Shown piece after piece: positions 38,294 through 49,610 of a stretch of 64,000 nucleotides of DNA; position 1 is the first letter of the stretch; every line of letters begins with the position of its first letter. The position numbers were made by a program, and so were the translations under genes. The notes beneath the pieces were generated by a model. That model was given only the letters and a program-made list of their open reading frames with translations, had not been told where the DNA came from and did not search any database. The DNA comes from Viscum album (taxonomy: Eukaryota > Streptophyta > Magnoliopsida > Santalales > Viscaceae): assembly GCA_963277665.1 (NCBI GenBank), contig OY728142.1:13220001-13284000 (forward strand), written 5' to 3'.

Positions 38294-39654
38294 TGAGAAG
38301 GTGTGGAATTTTCTTTAATGTCCAAAACTATTCCGTAATGGGAAGTAAAACTCAAGATATATGCCTCAATAATTGATTAATAATGAATTATATGGAATAT
38401 ATGGTAAATATAAACCTCCAAAACTAAAATATACAAAGGTTTTAAACATTTTATTTCCTTAAACACTAATTTTACTTAATTTTACTATTTTTGCTTTCAC
38501 AATTGTAACTAGTTTTTTACCTAGGTAATTTATCCATTAATCAAAAAAATTAAATGATCCTTATTAGATAATTTGAAACTAATTATTATAAATATTAAAT
38601 CTAATTCATCAAAAACAAAACCTATGTGTGTGAAAAATTAATTTTAACAATTGCACATGGAATGCCTAAAATTCTGTTTTAACTATAATTGTGGTAATTA
38701 ATTTTTACTATTTTTGATGTCAATTATTACCAAAAATTAATTTTACCTTACTAAATAATATTCATTTTCTGAATAAATTTTTTTATTACATTTTATCAAA
38801 TTCAATTCACAGAATTTGAATAATTTAATTTAATGTAAAACCTGTAAGCTTAATGAAAATGTGGTTTTTCAAAGATAAAGTTTTCATAAAAATAAAAATA
38901 AAATTGATTAAAATGTCATGAATTGGATTAAGAATTATAAATTTGACCTAATTTTACTTTTATAATAATTTTAAACTAAATTTATTTTTTAAATTATTTA
39001 AATTAAATGGAAATTTTTAATAAAAATCAATAATATTCACTATTCATCAAAATATTAATATTTTCAGAAAAATCAGAAAAAAAAGTAAAAGATAATTTTT
39101 AATGTTGATTTCAAAAATTAAGGTCATTTTTTTTCAAATTTATTTTTCAAATTTGCAAAAAAAATAGTTTTAAAATATTTTTTCAAAACATGATAAAAAT
39201 GCTTTTTGGAAAAATGCAGTTTTAAGCAAAAACCTAGATTTATTCATATACCATGCAATGTAAAAATATTATTTGATTGATAAAACATTTTATTGAATAT
39301 ATTATAAATAAATTTCTTCAAATCATTCACCAAAAGTGATATATTTAATTCATTAATATAAAAACTCATTGTGTGCATAAAAGTTTTTTCATAAAAAACA
39401 TATATTTTAGTTTGAAATGATTTTTATTTTCATTCATAATAAATTGATAGAAAATGAATTTATTTTATTTATTTGTAAACTATATAACATTCATAATTTA
39501 CTTAGTCCCATTAATAACTTACAATTTTATAGTTATGTTATTACGATACTATATATTATGATTCATTAAATATTTGGGTTTTGTGTAATGTAAGCTATCA
39601 AAGAAATTAGATTTATTTGGAAAAAATATTTCTTAAAATATTAGGGTGTCACAT

Positions 39655-39667
39655 TATACTACCCATA
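39655..39667 (-). other. Polypurine tract, element C
   Basis: Minus strand ATGGGTAGTATAA before TGTGACACCC; degraded but aligned with the A tract. Confidence 0.55.
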
Positions 39668-40690
39668 AAATGGATTTCACAATTAATATTTTATTACTCT
39701 AATAAACACCATAAAGGATACTTTTTCCTTATCATATCCTCATGTTCCCATGTAGCTTCTTCAAAATGGCAGTTTTACCACAAAACATTGACTTTGTGAG
39801 TGGTAATATTTCTTATAAATTTCTATCTACGATCATAAACCTCCACCATTTAATCCTCATAAAAAAAATATATTTCTCCATTGGTATGATCTATAAGTTC
39901 GTTACTTGTGAATGGTTGGGTATGTGATTCCTCATGAGAGATACATGGAACACATCATGGACATGAAAGTGGTTCAATAGAAGCACCAAGTGATATGATA
40001 CTATCACTACTCAATCAAGAACAATGAAATGAAAAATATACCTAGAGCATAACTTTACTTTTTTTTCTAAATCTCTTAACTTTCATCCTTGGTTAAATTT
40101 GTATAAAAACAATATCCCCAACTTTAAATGCTAGATAATAGCGATGATTTGTTTCATAAAATTTTTGTTTACTCAAATCTATCTTGATGTGTTCTTGAAT
40201 GGTTATGAATTTATCTTCCATTTAAATAGCTAGATAAGATCCCAATATATTTATTTCTCAAAATCCATCCCATCACATCGGAGTTCTACAATTCTTTTTA
40301 AAGAGGGACTCATAAATAGTCAACTGAATGCTTAGGAGAAAGTTATTTTTGTATAAAAACTCAAATAGAGGAAGGTGTTGATCCCAAACACTTTGTAATT
40401 TTATATAAGTGGATAAAAAAATATATTATAGTGTTTGAATAGTTCTATCCTTCTAAACATGTATATAAGTATGATAAGCTATACTAAAACTCAACTCTGT
40501 ATCAAGGGTTTGGTGAATACTTCTCCAAAACATTGAGTTAACCATTGGATCATGATTAGATATAATTTAATGTGATACTATATGAAACCTTACTACTTAC
40601 TTAATTTATATCATGGAAAATTATCTAGAGATAAATATTCTATAATAGTAATAAGTGTTCTGAATTTGATTGATGATCATCTATAACACC
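39668..40690 (-). pseudogene. Element C integrase C-terminal region, decayed
   Basis: Near 39,900-39,973 the minus strand reads FHVHDVFHVSLMRNHIPNHS, matching the family's 'VHNVFHVSMLRKYVPDPSHV'. The segment 40,000-40,690 should be the end of the integrase core, but stops and frameshifts leave no motif I can defend. No clear chromodomain was read before the purine tract. Confidence 0.6.
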
Positions 40691-40962
40691 AATAACATTG
40701 TATCCTTTAGACGTTTTGGGGAGTCTGATGATAAAATACATTATGTTGTTTTCCCATTTCCATTCTAGTATAAGTAATAGTTATAACATCCCATAACAAT
40801 TATGTATCTTATCCTTAACATTATGACATACCAAACACTGAGATACATAGTCAGCAATATCTATCTTCATGCTTCCCCACCAAAAATACTCCTTAAGATA
40901 TCTATATATATTCATACTTCTTTGATGAAAAGAGTATAAAGAACATTGAACCTTATACAACA
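40691..40962 (-). pseudogene. Element C integrase zinc-binding domain and core start, truncated by array B
   Basis: 60 open codons (40,781-40,963) read, in part, SLYSFHQRSMNIYRYLKEY then a tryptophan pair and SQCLVCHNVK, the H-x-C-x2-C part of the HHCC zinc domain. The frame stops at the 3' side. Further on, the minus strand gives LEWKWENNIMYFIIRLPKTS, where Tyr replaces the first catalytic Asp. The domain is cut at its N-terminal side by the end of array B. Confidence 0.75.
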
Positions 40963-41474
40963 TATAAGGCCACGGCCTTAAACATTACTTAATATTGAAT
41001 TAAATGAATAATTCACATTGAGGATCTTTTTAGGTTTAGAGTTTTAGAGAATTAGGACATAACTATTACATCTCAAAAGATTACAAAGTAGACACTTCTA
41101 CTAAGATTCCATAAAATAAAAACTCCTAAAAAGAAACACGTCTAGTTCCATGTTTTATATAGCATGACTTTCTCTTGATCCCATCCTTGACCCTATTCCA
41201 CATTATGTCCTGTGAAAAACATTTAAAAAAAACTCGGGGTGAGCATAAAAAGCTCAGTAAGGGATACACAAAGAATGAAAACTGTTAGTTTTTCAAACAT
41301 CGAGTAAACCATGTATAACTTTATCAAAGTAATACCTTCACCTTCATGAAGTAGTAAAAACTCTTCACTGAATAAAATATCATTACAAACATTTTTGTAA
41401 CCAAAGGATTACCATAAACCCCATATAAAGAACACATAACATATAAAGGTAACTTGGGACATAAACATACTTAA

Positions 41475-41675
41475 GTTGAATAACCATACGGTCGACTTCC
41501 ACACATATCACTTAATGGAATAGCCATACGGCCAACTTCCATACATACTTAAGGGAATAGCCATACGGCCGACTTCCATAACCAATGCATTGGAGGTTAT
41601 AATGTAACCACCCGTCCTGGTATTCATGGCACCACCCGTCATATGGTTTATCACGTAACCACCCGTCAAATGTCC
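41475..41675. repeat. Minisatellite in LTR B1
   Basis: Three units of about 37-39 bp share AATAGCCATACGGCC and ACTTCCATACATACTTAA. CCACCCGTC then recurs three times with one partial copy. Confidence 0.7.
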
Positions 41676-42417
41676 AAGTACCAATATAAAATCATAAAAC
41701 ATAAAACCAATATAAAGGAATGATAACATTTCCACATTTCAATCACAATATATCATTTAAATATATTGACATAATATAATCCTTTATCAAAACCATTTTC
41801 AATACCAAAATACATAAAAGTGTATATGGTATTTATTTTATTTTAAAAACATTATGGCTTGTTGAGGAAGCCAAAGACCAAATAATACTCGTGGCGGCAG
41901 AGAAGTCGTTGTCGCCGCATACGTACGACAAAAACATTCCATTTTTTCATTTAGTAAAATGATTTGTATAAAAAGATTCTTTTTGAATAAAAGTAAAAGT
42001 CAAAGGGTTTTATACACCGTATAAAATAAAGTTGTGTATAAAACGAAATATTCCTCAATGAAAGGAGATTGAGACGAAGTCCCTTACCTCGGGTCCGACA
42101 TGACTCGATCGTTCTTTAACGTCCTGAATAATAAACTTGAGTTAATTTCTATTTTCTTAAGAACCTTTTTCAAGTTCATTATTCCTTTTATATCATTTAT
42201 TTCCATGTTATAAACATTATGTAACCATTTAAGTTAATAATGTTTGTTTTGTCAATATTTGGTTTTTAAGTCGAAAGTTGACTTCTTACAATTTCATGTT
42301 GTTCGTGTGGTCAAAGGTTCTTTATATCCAGAATGAAATTCCTGATTTGGATATCATATATATCATATATATTCAGCATATACATGTATTTATAATATTA
42401 CATAATCATTTAGAGGT

Positions 42418-42875
42418 AAGAAATGAAATGCACCGTTCATGGAGACGGTAACCCGTACGTACGCATGAACGCTACTTTCATTTCTTTGTCATATTAATGG
42501 AATTAAAACTAAATTAGAGGTATGTATATTTTAATTCCAGATTTATATTCATCATTTAGATGTATCATTAATCATATATATCCATTATATACATGTACTT
42601 ATAATATTACATTACATTTGGGGATAAGAAATGAAATGCACCGTTCATGGAGACGGTAAGCCGTACGTACGCATGAACGCTACTTTCATTTCTATTTCAT
42701 ATTTTTATGGAATGTATTAATAATGATATAGAGTTATATTATAAATCCAGTATAACATCATATATAATAACTTTAAATCCATCCTTTACGCGTCCCACAT
42801 ATGGTATTAACGAATCACATCACTTTGAGGGGGCGGTAGTCAGCACTTCCTTAAATGAAGATATCGCGTTTACCC
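42418..42875 (-). promoter_or_regulatory. Leader stem-loop triplet, LTR B1
   Basis: Hairpin 1 has an outer stem AAGAAATGAAA/TTTCATTTCTT (42,418-42,428 and 42,476-42,486) and an inner stem CGTTCATG/CATGAACG (42,434-42,441 and 42,464-42,471) around a 22 nt loop. Hairpin 2 repeats this at 42,642-42,679 and arose by a 208 bp tandem duplication. Hairpin 3 (about 42,816-42,870) keeps 'GCGGTAGT' in a 22 nt loop but lacks the palindrome and has a weak stem. Confidence 0.75.
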
Positions 42876-43392
42876 ATAATGGAAACCATAAAGGTATGAC
42901 CAAAATGAAAAATACATAAGCTTAAGGAAAACATAAACATATTATATATCACATATAAATATAGTGTCATCTTAATGGACACCTTTTAAAGTGTTAAAAG
43001 AATGTTGAACAATCATCATTTCGGGAGGCCGAAATTCTCCATCCACAGAAACAATATGTTCTTTAACCATTAGATGTAGGTGTGTGTAAGTGTAGATCTA
43101 ATCCTTCTTATAACAACATCCTATTATATTGATGATAAAGGATTTGTTACAAAATAAATGAATAAAAAGAGTTTAGGGGTTTGGAGAAGCAAAATAACAC
43201 AAAAGGACTCAAGTGAAGACATTACCTTAAAATCGGGTAACTCCCTTTGGTTTGAGCTCAAAGGCTTCCTTGGGAAGACTTCTGCCCAAATTGAGGCTTC
43301 AAGGAGTAATAGATGGAAGTGGAGAGACAAAATGGGCAGGGGTTGGCCGAGCCAAAAGCTTTGGGAGTGTGGGTAAGGAGGTAGAGTTGGGG

Positions 43393-43403
43393 CCTTTTAT
43401 AAG
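43393..43403 (-). promoter_or_regulatory. TATA box, LTR B1
   Basis: Minus strand CTTATAAAAGG beside GA-rich sequence, equivalent in place to LTR A. The AGGTGCCC arms of LTR A are not present here. Confidence 0.6.
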
Positions 43404-45028
43404 AGGAGAGGAGGGGCAATCTTGGAAGGTAAAGAAAAGTCACTTTATTTTAAAATGGTATTCAGATTTAAGAGGTCCAAAATTGATATAATTAAAGTAT
43501 AAGGTGATAAGGGTTATAAATTCACCCATACAATAGGTTTTGGACATGTTTAGTTCATAGATTTTACATTATCATTTCATTTTATTTAAATCCTTTATTA
43601 ATGAGGTAATCGCTGCATCATCATGATGTCATAAATAATTTAATTTATTTAAAGTCTAAAAATTATAAAAAAACTATCATGATGTAGGAAATATTTTTAG
43701 CTTTAAAATTACTATTTATAATAAAAAATATGACTTTTATAACCCCATGTAAAAATTGTTTTAGTAAAACATTTCATTTTGTGTTATTTTTACTTTAACA
43801 TTAAATAAAAAGTTATTTATGTCATTTCCCAACCAAAGTGGCTCTATGGGGTCCCCAAGTTGACCAATGGCTTGTCTTTGTCGGACATGACACATCCAAT
43901 GTTGGTAGGACATGTGTCAAGCTCATCTCATTTTATTAAAGCATTATTTTTACCTTAAACTACACTAATTACCTCTAATCGCGATTAAGAACTTAAAAGT
44001 TACTATTCACCAAAAAATTATTTTAATCTCATTGAACCAAATTTTACTTATTAATGAAAACCATATATGTTGGATTTTTTAAATTCAAAACACAGAAGTG
44101 GTAAAATTTCATATAAATGAAAAATCAGTTTTTATAAGTACCACTTAGTGGTTTCACTATTCATCAAAAATTGAAGTTTTTCAGAAAAATACCAAAAATT
44201 CACCCTAAGCTATATTTGATATTCTGAATTCAAAAATAAAGTCTATTTTACAAAATTCAAAACATATAAGTCACATTAATTAATTTAATAATTAATTCCT
44301 GTTGTCATGACAAATAGCGTGTTTTTATGAAACAATAAGTATCAAAAGATTGACACTAGTTTAAGTCCAATTTCAAAGTGAAATTGATTCGAATGACCAC
44401 CATTGGATTAAATGGTAAAAATATATTCTAATTTCACTTTAAAACCAATTAAAAAGATAATCTAATCATATAAATAAATTATATTAAAAATTGGTTTTGA
44501 ATTAAAATACAACATTTTACACTATTCATTAAAAATTGAACTTTATCGAAAAAATACCAAAAATTTACACAAAGTAAATTTTGATGTCCTGATTCTAAAG
44601 AAGAGTTATATTTGGTCCAATATAATGTATAAGAGTTATCAAAACTATATTTAATGACGGTTCTCCATCAAAAGGTGATAAGTGAACCTTTAGTGAAAAT
44701 TAGGGTATAACTACCTAAAATTGAATTCTTTCGGTATTTTAAGCCTTTATATTTTATTGGATAAATGTAAAAACATTTAAAAAACATATATAATCATATT
44801 TTAGTTATTTCTATCCATTCACTCCAATAAAATGGCTACATGTTAACTACCATTTAAAATAATATTATTATATTACTAGTGTACAACATAAGTTTTCAAA
44901 GAAACTCATCGTTGCGTATCGAGTACGCTATCGAACGTAGAAACCCCTTTTAATTAAAATTAATATTTAATTCGTAAATATTAATAAATATGAAAATGTT
45001 TTATTAATTATTTACCTGGGATGTTACA

Positions 45029-45043
45029 TCCTTCCCCCCTTTT
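45029..45043 (-). other. Polypurine tract, interior B1
   Basis: Minus strand AAAAGGGGGGAAGGA directly before TGTAACATCCC. Confidence 0.85.
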
Positions 45044-45572
45044 GGGAGTTGCGTCCTCACAATTTTATTCACTTATCAAAATAAGTGGGGGTATTTATCC
45101 CTCATTGCATTTTCAGATTTCCACGTTGCCTCTTCAACCATTTGGTTTTTCTACAAAACATTTACCTAGTGAATTACCTTACTTCGAAACACTTGCTCTC
45201 TTCGTTCAAGAATATGGAATGGTTGTTCTTCATAAGATAGGTTCTCTTCCAGCTGAACTACCTCTGGACTCAAAACATGAGATGGATCTGGCATATACTT
45301 TCTTAGCATCGAAACATGAAAAACATTGTGTACCTGAGATAAACTCGGAGGTAAAGCCACTCGGTAAGCAATTGATCCAACTCTCTCCAGAATTTCATAT
45401 GGTCCAATGAACCTTGGACTTAGCTTTCCTTTCTTACCAAATCTCATCACACTTCTCCATGGAGAAACCTTGAGAAAAACATGATCACCTACCTCGAAAG
45501 ATAGATCCTTCCTCCGGTTATCCGCATAACTCTTCTGCCTGTTTGAGATGTTTTCATGTGTTTCTGAATCAA
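45044..45572 (-). pseudogene. Integrase C-terminus and chromodomain, copy B1
   Basis: An open run at 45,166-45,450 includes FIGPYEILERVGSIAYRVAL, the GPY/F module, then VFHVSMLRKYMPDPSHV. Past two stops the minus strand gives MVEEATWKSENAMRDKYPHLF and the natural stop, a chromodomain C-terminal half. Chromodomains target integration to marked heterochromatin. In this copy the domain entry (equivalent to VKVLWKN at B2) is broken. Confidence 0.8.
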
Positions 45573-46456
45573 CTAAAATTTTTCTGCCATCTCTTCTACC
45601 AATTCTGGTCCCATCAGCTTCCTTTCACACACTTCATCCCAAAATGCTGGAGTTCGACACCACTTCCCATATAATGCCTCAAATGGTGTCATCTGTATAC
45701 TAGAATGAAAACTGTTATAATAAGAAAACTCAACCAAAGAACGATTTTGGTCCCAAAATCCCTGATAATCCATAGAACAAGCTCGAAGCATATCCTCCAA
45801 GGTCTGAATTGTTCGTTCTGACTGCCCATCTGATTGCGGATGAAAAGTAGTACTAAAATTTAATTTAGTACCCAACTACTTCTGAAGGCCTTTCCAAAAG
45901 TTAGAAGTAAACCTAGGATCACGATCGGACACAATGGAGAGAGGAACTCCATGTAACCTGACTATCTCTTTAAGATACAAACGGGAAAGTTGATCTAGGG
46001 AAAAGTATCTTGTATAGGAAGGAAATGAGCAAATTTATTCAATCGATCAACAATAACCCAGATTCCATTATTACCTATAGATGTCTTCGATAATACCACG
46101 ACAAAAACCATGGATATATTTTCCCATTTCCACTCTTGCACTGGTAAAGGCTGAAGCATCCTTTTAGGTAACTGCCACTCTGCTTTAACCTACTGACAAG
46201 TCAAACACTTCACAGTAAAATCAACAATATCCCTTTTCATTCCAACCCACCAGTAATACTCCTGCAGATCTCTGTACATCTTAGTACTGCCAGGATGAAC
46301 TGAAAACGGGGAACTATGAGCCTCACATAACAACTCATTATTCAACTGTGAATCACAAGGAACACATAATCTCTTCTCAAACCTCAAAACACAATCATTA
46401 TCAATGTTGAATTCAGGAAGCTTACCCTTCTGAACCAGCTCTACCTTTTTTTGCAA
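45573..46456 (-). pseudogene. Integrase, copy B1
   Basis: The zinc-binding domain is at 46,190-46,456 (88 codons, with [20 protein letters not shown] and VKCLTC). Stops follow, then an open run at 45,573-45,875 containing [20 protein letters not shown], where the Glu is the third catalytic residue. At the first catalytic position, about 46,110, the minus strand reads ENISMVFVV, with Val in place of Asp. The second-Asp block (near 45,915-45,930) lies between the open runs. Confidence 0.85.
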
Positions 46457-46471
46457 CTCACTGTCTTCTCT

Positions 46472-47032
46472 CTATGCTTGCTTAATTCTTTCTGATAGGG
46501 ATGATCTCACTGATACCTGAAACAAAATAGAAGAACTTCCTGCACCAACAACATTAATGACAAATTTAATCAAATCAAAAACCAAAGGATCTCGTTCCAA
46601 ACGTAGCATGGTTAATGAATCATTACTTTTTCGACTCAAAGCATCAGCCACTTTTTTTGCTTTTCCTGGATGGTATTTAATTGTACAATCATAATCGGTG
46701 ATTAATTCCAGCCATCTCCTCTGTCTCATGTTCAATTCTTTCTGAGTGAATATATACTTTAAACTTTTTTGATCAGTATATATTTCACACTTTACTCCAT
46801 ACAAATGATGCCTCCAAATTTTTAAAGCAAAAACAACAGCAGCTAATTCCAAATCATGTGTAGGGTAATTTACCTCATGAGTTTTCAACTGACGTGAAGC
46901 ATAAGCAATTACCTGATCATTCTGCATAAGGACACAGCCAAGTCCCTTCAACGAAGCATCATTGTATATAACAAACTCACCATTCCTGGAAGGAAGTGCC
47001 AAAACTGGAGCATTCACCAATCTTCTTTTCAA
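46472..47032 (-). pseudogene. RNase H and linker, copy B1
   Basis: 186 open codons. It begins [19 protein letters not shown], then [15 protein letters not shown] (catalytic Asp), [13 protein letters not shown] (catalytic Glu region), [13 protein letters not shown] (catalytic Asp) and [19 protein letters not shown] (the final Asp/Ser end). All expected RNase H landmarks are visible, so this domain is intact though isolated. A one-base shift separates it from the integrase frame that follows. Confidence 0.85.
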
Positions 47033-47425
47033 CTCCTGAAAAAAATCATCACATTATTTTGTCCAGATAAACTTAACACCCTTCCGAGTTATCTTAGTCA
47101 TTGGACTAGATAACCGTGAAAATTTTTCAACAAACCTTCGGTAGTAACCTTCCAAACCAATAAAACTATGGATATTGGTTACATTTGTGGGTCTCGGCCA
47201 TTCTTCAACAACTTTTGTTTTAGAAGGATCAACAGTTATGCAATCTTTTGAAACAATGTGACTCAGGAAAGAAATTTGTTGTAACCAAAACTCGCACTTT
47301 CTGAATTTGCCATATAGATTCTTTTATTTTAAGGTTCGCAAGATAAACCTTAAATGACTTTCATGCTCCTATTTACTTTTATAGAACACCAACATATCAT
47401 CAATAAAAACAACCAACCTTTTTCA
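47033..47425 (-). pseudogene. Reverse transcriptase C-terminal half, copy B1
   Basis: The minus strand starts at LVVFIDDMLVFYKSK (catalytic Asp pair near 47,400), hits a stop, and continues with a broken thumb/connection to [20 protein letters not shown]. The fingers and most of the palm upstream of the catalytic box are absent because of an internal deletion joined near 47,427. Confidence 0.75.
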
Positions 47426-47510
47426 CCTAAGTCAACTGAGCCATCACTGCAACAAACTGTTTAGTTCTGATTCTGACCATCTCAGGATACTGATTTGAAA
47501 GGTCATTTCC
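47426..47510 (-). pseudogene. Possible gag N-terminal remnant at deletion junction, copy B1
   Basis: The minus strand reads NQYPEMVRIRTKQFVAVMAQ, then LT and a stop, resembling the start of plant gypsy gag where '(R/K)QFVAAMAQLT' is common. It runs out of frame into the RT box. The remaining 47,511-47,685 is leader without a gene. Confidence 0.5.
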
Positions 47511-47685
47511 CTCTGTATTCATTCCCAGAAAATATTTTATGTTTCCTAAATGAAAAACCATTCTTAACAAAGATATATCTTAGGCGAAGCTACATGGTAA
47601 TCTTTAAATGCTATATCATTTCAGTCATACCATAAATTAACTTATAATTTAACAATTTTCTAACTCCTAAAGTTGTCTAAACCGA

Positions 47686-47699
47686 CCTTTGATACCAAC
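47686..47699 (-). other. Primer-binding site, interior B1
   Basis: Minus strand GTTGGTATCAAAGG abuts LTR end CCTTATA. Confidence 0.85.
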
Positions 47700-48214
47700 T
47701 ATAAGGCCCCGACATTAAACATTACTTAATATTGAATTAAATGAATAATTCACATTGAGGATCTTTTCAGGTTTAGAGTTTTAGAGAATTAGGACATAAC
47801 TATTACATCTCAAAAGATTACAAAATAGACACTTCTACTAAGATTCCATAAAATAAAAACTCCTAAAAAGAAACATGTCTAGTTCCATGTTTTATATAGC
47901 ATGACTTTCCCTTGATCCCATCCTTGACCCTATTCCACATTATGTCCTGTGAAAAACATTTCAAAAAAAAAACTCAGGGTGAGCATAAAAAGCTCAGTAA
48001 GGGATACACAAAGAATGAAAACTGTTAGTTTTTCAAACATCGAGTAAACCATGTATAACTTTATCAAATTAATACCTTCACCTTCATGAAGTAGTAAAAA
48101 CTCTTCACTGAATAAAATATAATTACATACATTTTTGTAACCAAATGATTACCATAAAACCCATATAAAGAACACATAACATATAAATGTAACTTGGGAC
48201 ATAAACATACTTAA

Positions 48215-48415
48215 GTGGAATAACCATACGATCGACTTCCACACATATCACTTAATGGAATAGCCATACGGCCAACTTCCATACATACTTAATGGAATAG
48301 CCATACGACAGACTTCCATACCCAATGCATTGGAGGTTATAACGTAACCAACCGTCCTGGTATTCACGGCACCACCCGTCATATGGTTTATCACGTAACC
48401 ACCCGTCAAATGTCC
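48215..48415. repeat. Minisatellite in LTR B2
   Basis: Same 37-39 bp units (AATAGCCATACG...) and CCACCCGTC repeats as in B1. Confidence 0.7.
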
Positions 48416-49157
48416 AAGTACCAATATAAAATCATAAAACATAAAACCAATATAAAGGAATGATAACATTTCCACATTTCAATCACAATATATCATTTAA
48501 ATATGTTGACATAATAGAATCCTATATCAAAACCATTTTCAATACCAAAATACATAAAAGCATATATGGTATTTATTTTATTTTAAAAACATTACGGCTT
48601 GTTGAGGAAGCCAAAGACCAAATAATACTCGTGGCAGTGGGGAAGTCGTTGTCGGGGCATACGTATGACAAAAACATTCCCTTTTGTCGTTTAGTAAAAC
48701 GCTACATATAAAAATATTACTTTTGAATAAAAGTAAAAGTAAAAGGGTTTTATACACCGTATAAAAGAAATTTGTGTATAAAACGAAATATGCCTCAATG
48801 AAAGGAGATTGAGACGAAGTCCCTTATCTCGGGTCCGACTTGACTCGATCGTTATTTAACATCCTGAATAATAAACTTGAGTTAATTTCTATTTTCTTAA
48901 GAACCTTTTTCAAGTTCATTATTCCTTTTATATCACTTATTTCCATGTTATAAAAATTATGTAACCATTTAAGTTAATAATATTTGTTTTGTCGATATTT
49001 GGTTCTTAAGTCGAAAGTGGACTTCTTACAATTACATGTTGTTCGTGTGGTCAAAGGTTCTTTATATACAGAATGAAATTCCTGATTTGGAAATAATATA
49101 TATCATATATATCCAGCATATACATGTATTTATAATAATACATAATCATTTAGAGGT

Positions 49158-49610
49158 AAGAAATGAAATGCACCGTTCATGGAGACGGTAAGCCGTACGT
49201 ACGCATGAACGCTACTTTCATTTCTTTGTCATATTAATGGAATTAAAACTAAATGAGAGGTATGTATATTTTAATTACAGAATTATATTCATCATTTATA
49301 TGTATCATTCATCATATATATACATTATATACATGTACTTAAAATAGTACATTACATTTTGGGATAAGAAATGAAATGCACCGTTCATGGAGACGGTAAG
49401 CCGTACGTACGCATGAATGCTACTTTCATTTCTATTTCATATTTTTAAGGAATGGAATAATAATTATATAGAGGTATATTATAACTCCAGTATAACATCA
49501 TATATAATAACTTTAAATCCATCCTTTACACGTCCCACATATGGTATTAACGAATCACATCACTTTGAGGGGGCGGTAGTCCGCACTTCCTTAAATGAAG
49601 ATATCGCGTT
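49158..49610 (-). promoter_or_regulatory. Leader stem-loop triplet, LTR B2
   Basis: Hairpin 1 arms are 49,174-49,181 and 49,204-49,211. Hairpin 2 arms are 49,382-49,389 and 49,412-49,419 (CATGAATG, one change). Loops are 22 nt with intact CGTACGTACG. Hairpin 3 near 49,554-49,608 lacks the palindrome. Confidence 0.72.

Larger units (their letters stand above)
37395..39654 (-). repeat. Element C 3' LTR, proximal part (U3/R side)
   Basis: Continues the LTR interrupted at 13,689. On the minus strand it starts TGTGACACCCTAA at 39,654, directly after a purine tract. It holds a TATA box and a diverged stem-loop triplet. The rest is AT-rich without a gene. Confidence 0.78.
11673..40962 (-). mobile_element. 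Element C: Ty3/gypsy relic that hosts both tandem arrays
   Basis: Removing array A (13,690-37,389) joins 11,673-13,689 to 37,395-39,654 as one LTR of about 4.28 kb. It has the same internal landmarks as the LTRs of A and B (a 'cagtaaggg' block, three stem-loops, a TATA box and a TGT..ACACCC start). A purine tract and integrase sequence follow at 39,655-40,962, so this is a 3' LTR read on the minus strand. Array B cuts the pol region at 40,963. The rest of element C must lie beyond the far end of array B, outside the window. Confidence 0.78.
40963..45028 (-). repeat. LTR B1 (outermost 3' LTR of array B)
   Basis: 4,066 bp. The low edge 'tataagg' is preceded by 'caaca' here but by 'ccaac' of the primer-binding site at the other copies, which fixes the end exactly at 40,963. 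It holds a minisatellite, hairpins and a TATA box. No gene. Confidence 0.9.

Noticed and set aside
41508..41735. 75-codon minus-strand ORF over the LTR B minisatellite (also 48,248 and 54,987)
   Set aside because: It is encoded largely by tandem repeat units and resembles no known leader protein; it is best explained by repeat composition.
43158..43376. 72-codon plus-strand ORF present at the same place in all four LTR B copies (also 49,898, 56,637, 63,380)
   Set aside because: It runs antisense over the transcription-start area, has no recognisable domain, and the copies are too similar for an open frame of this length to be evidence of selection.
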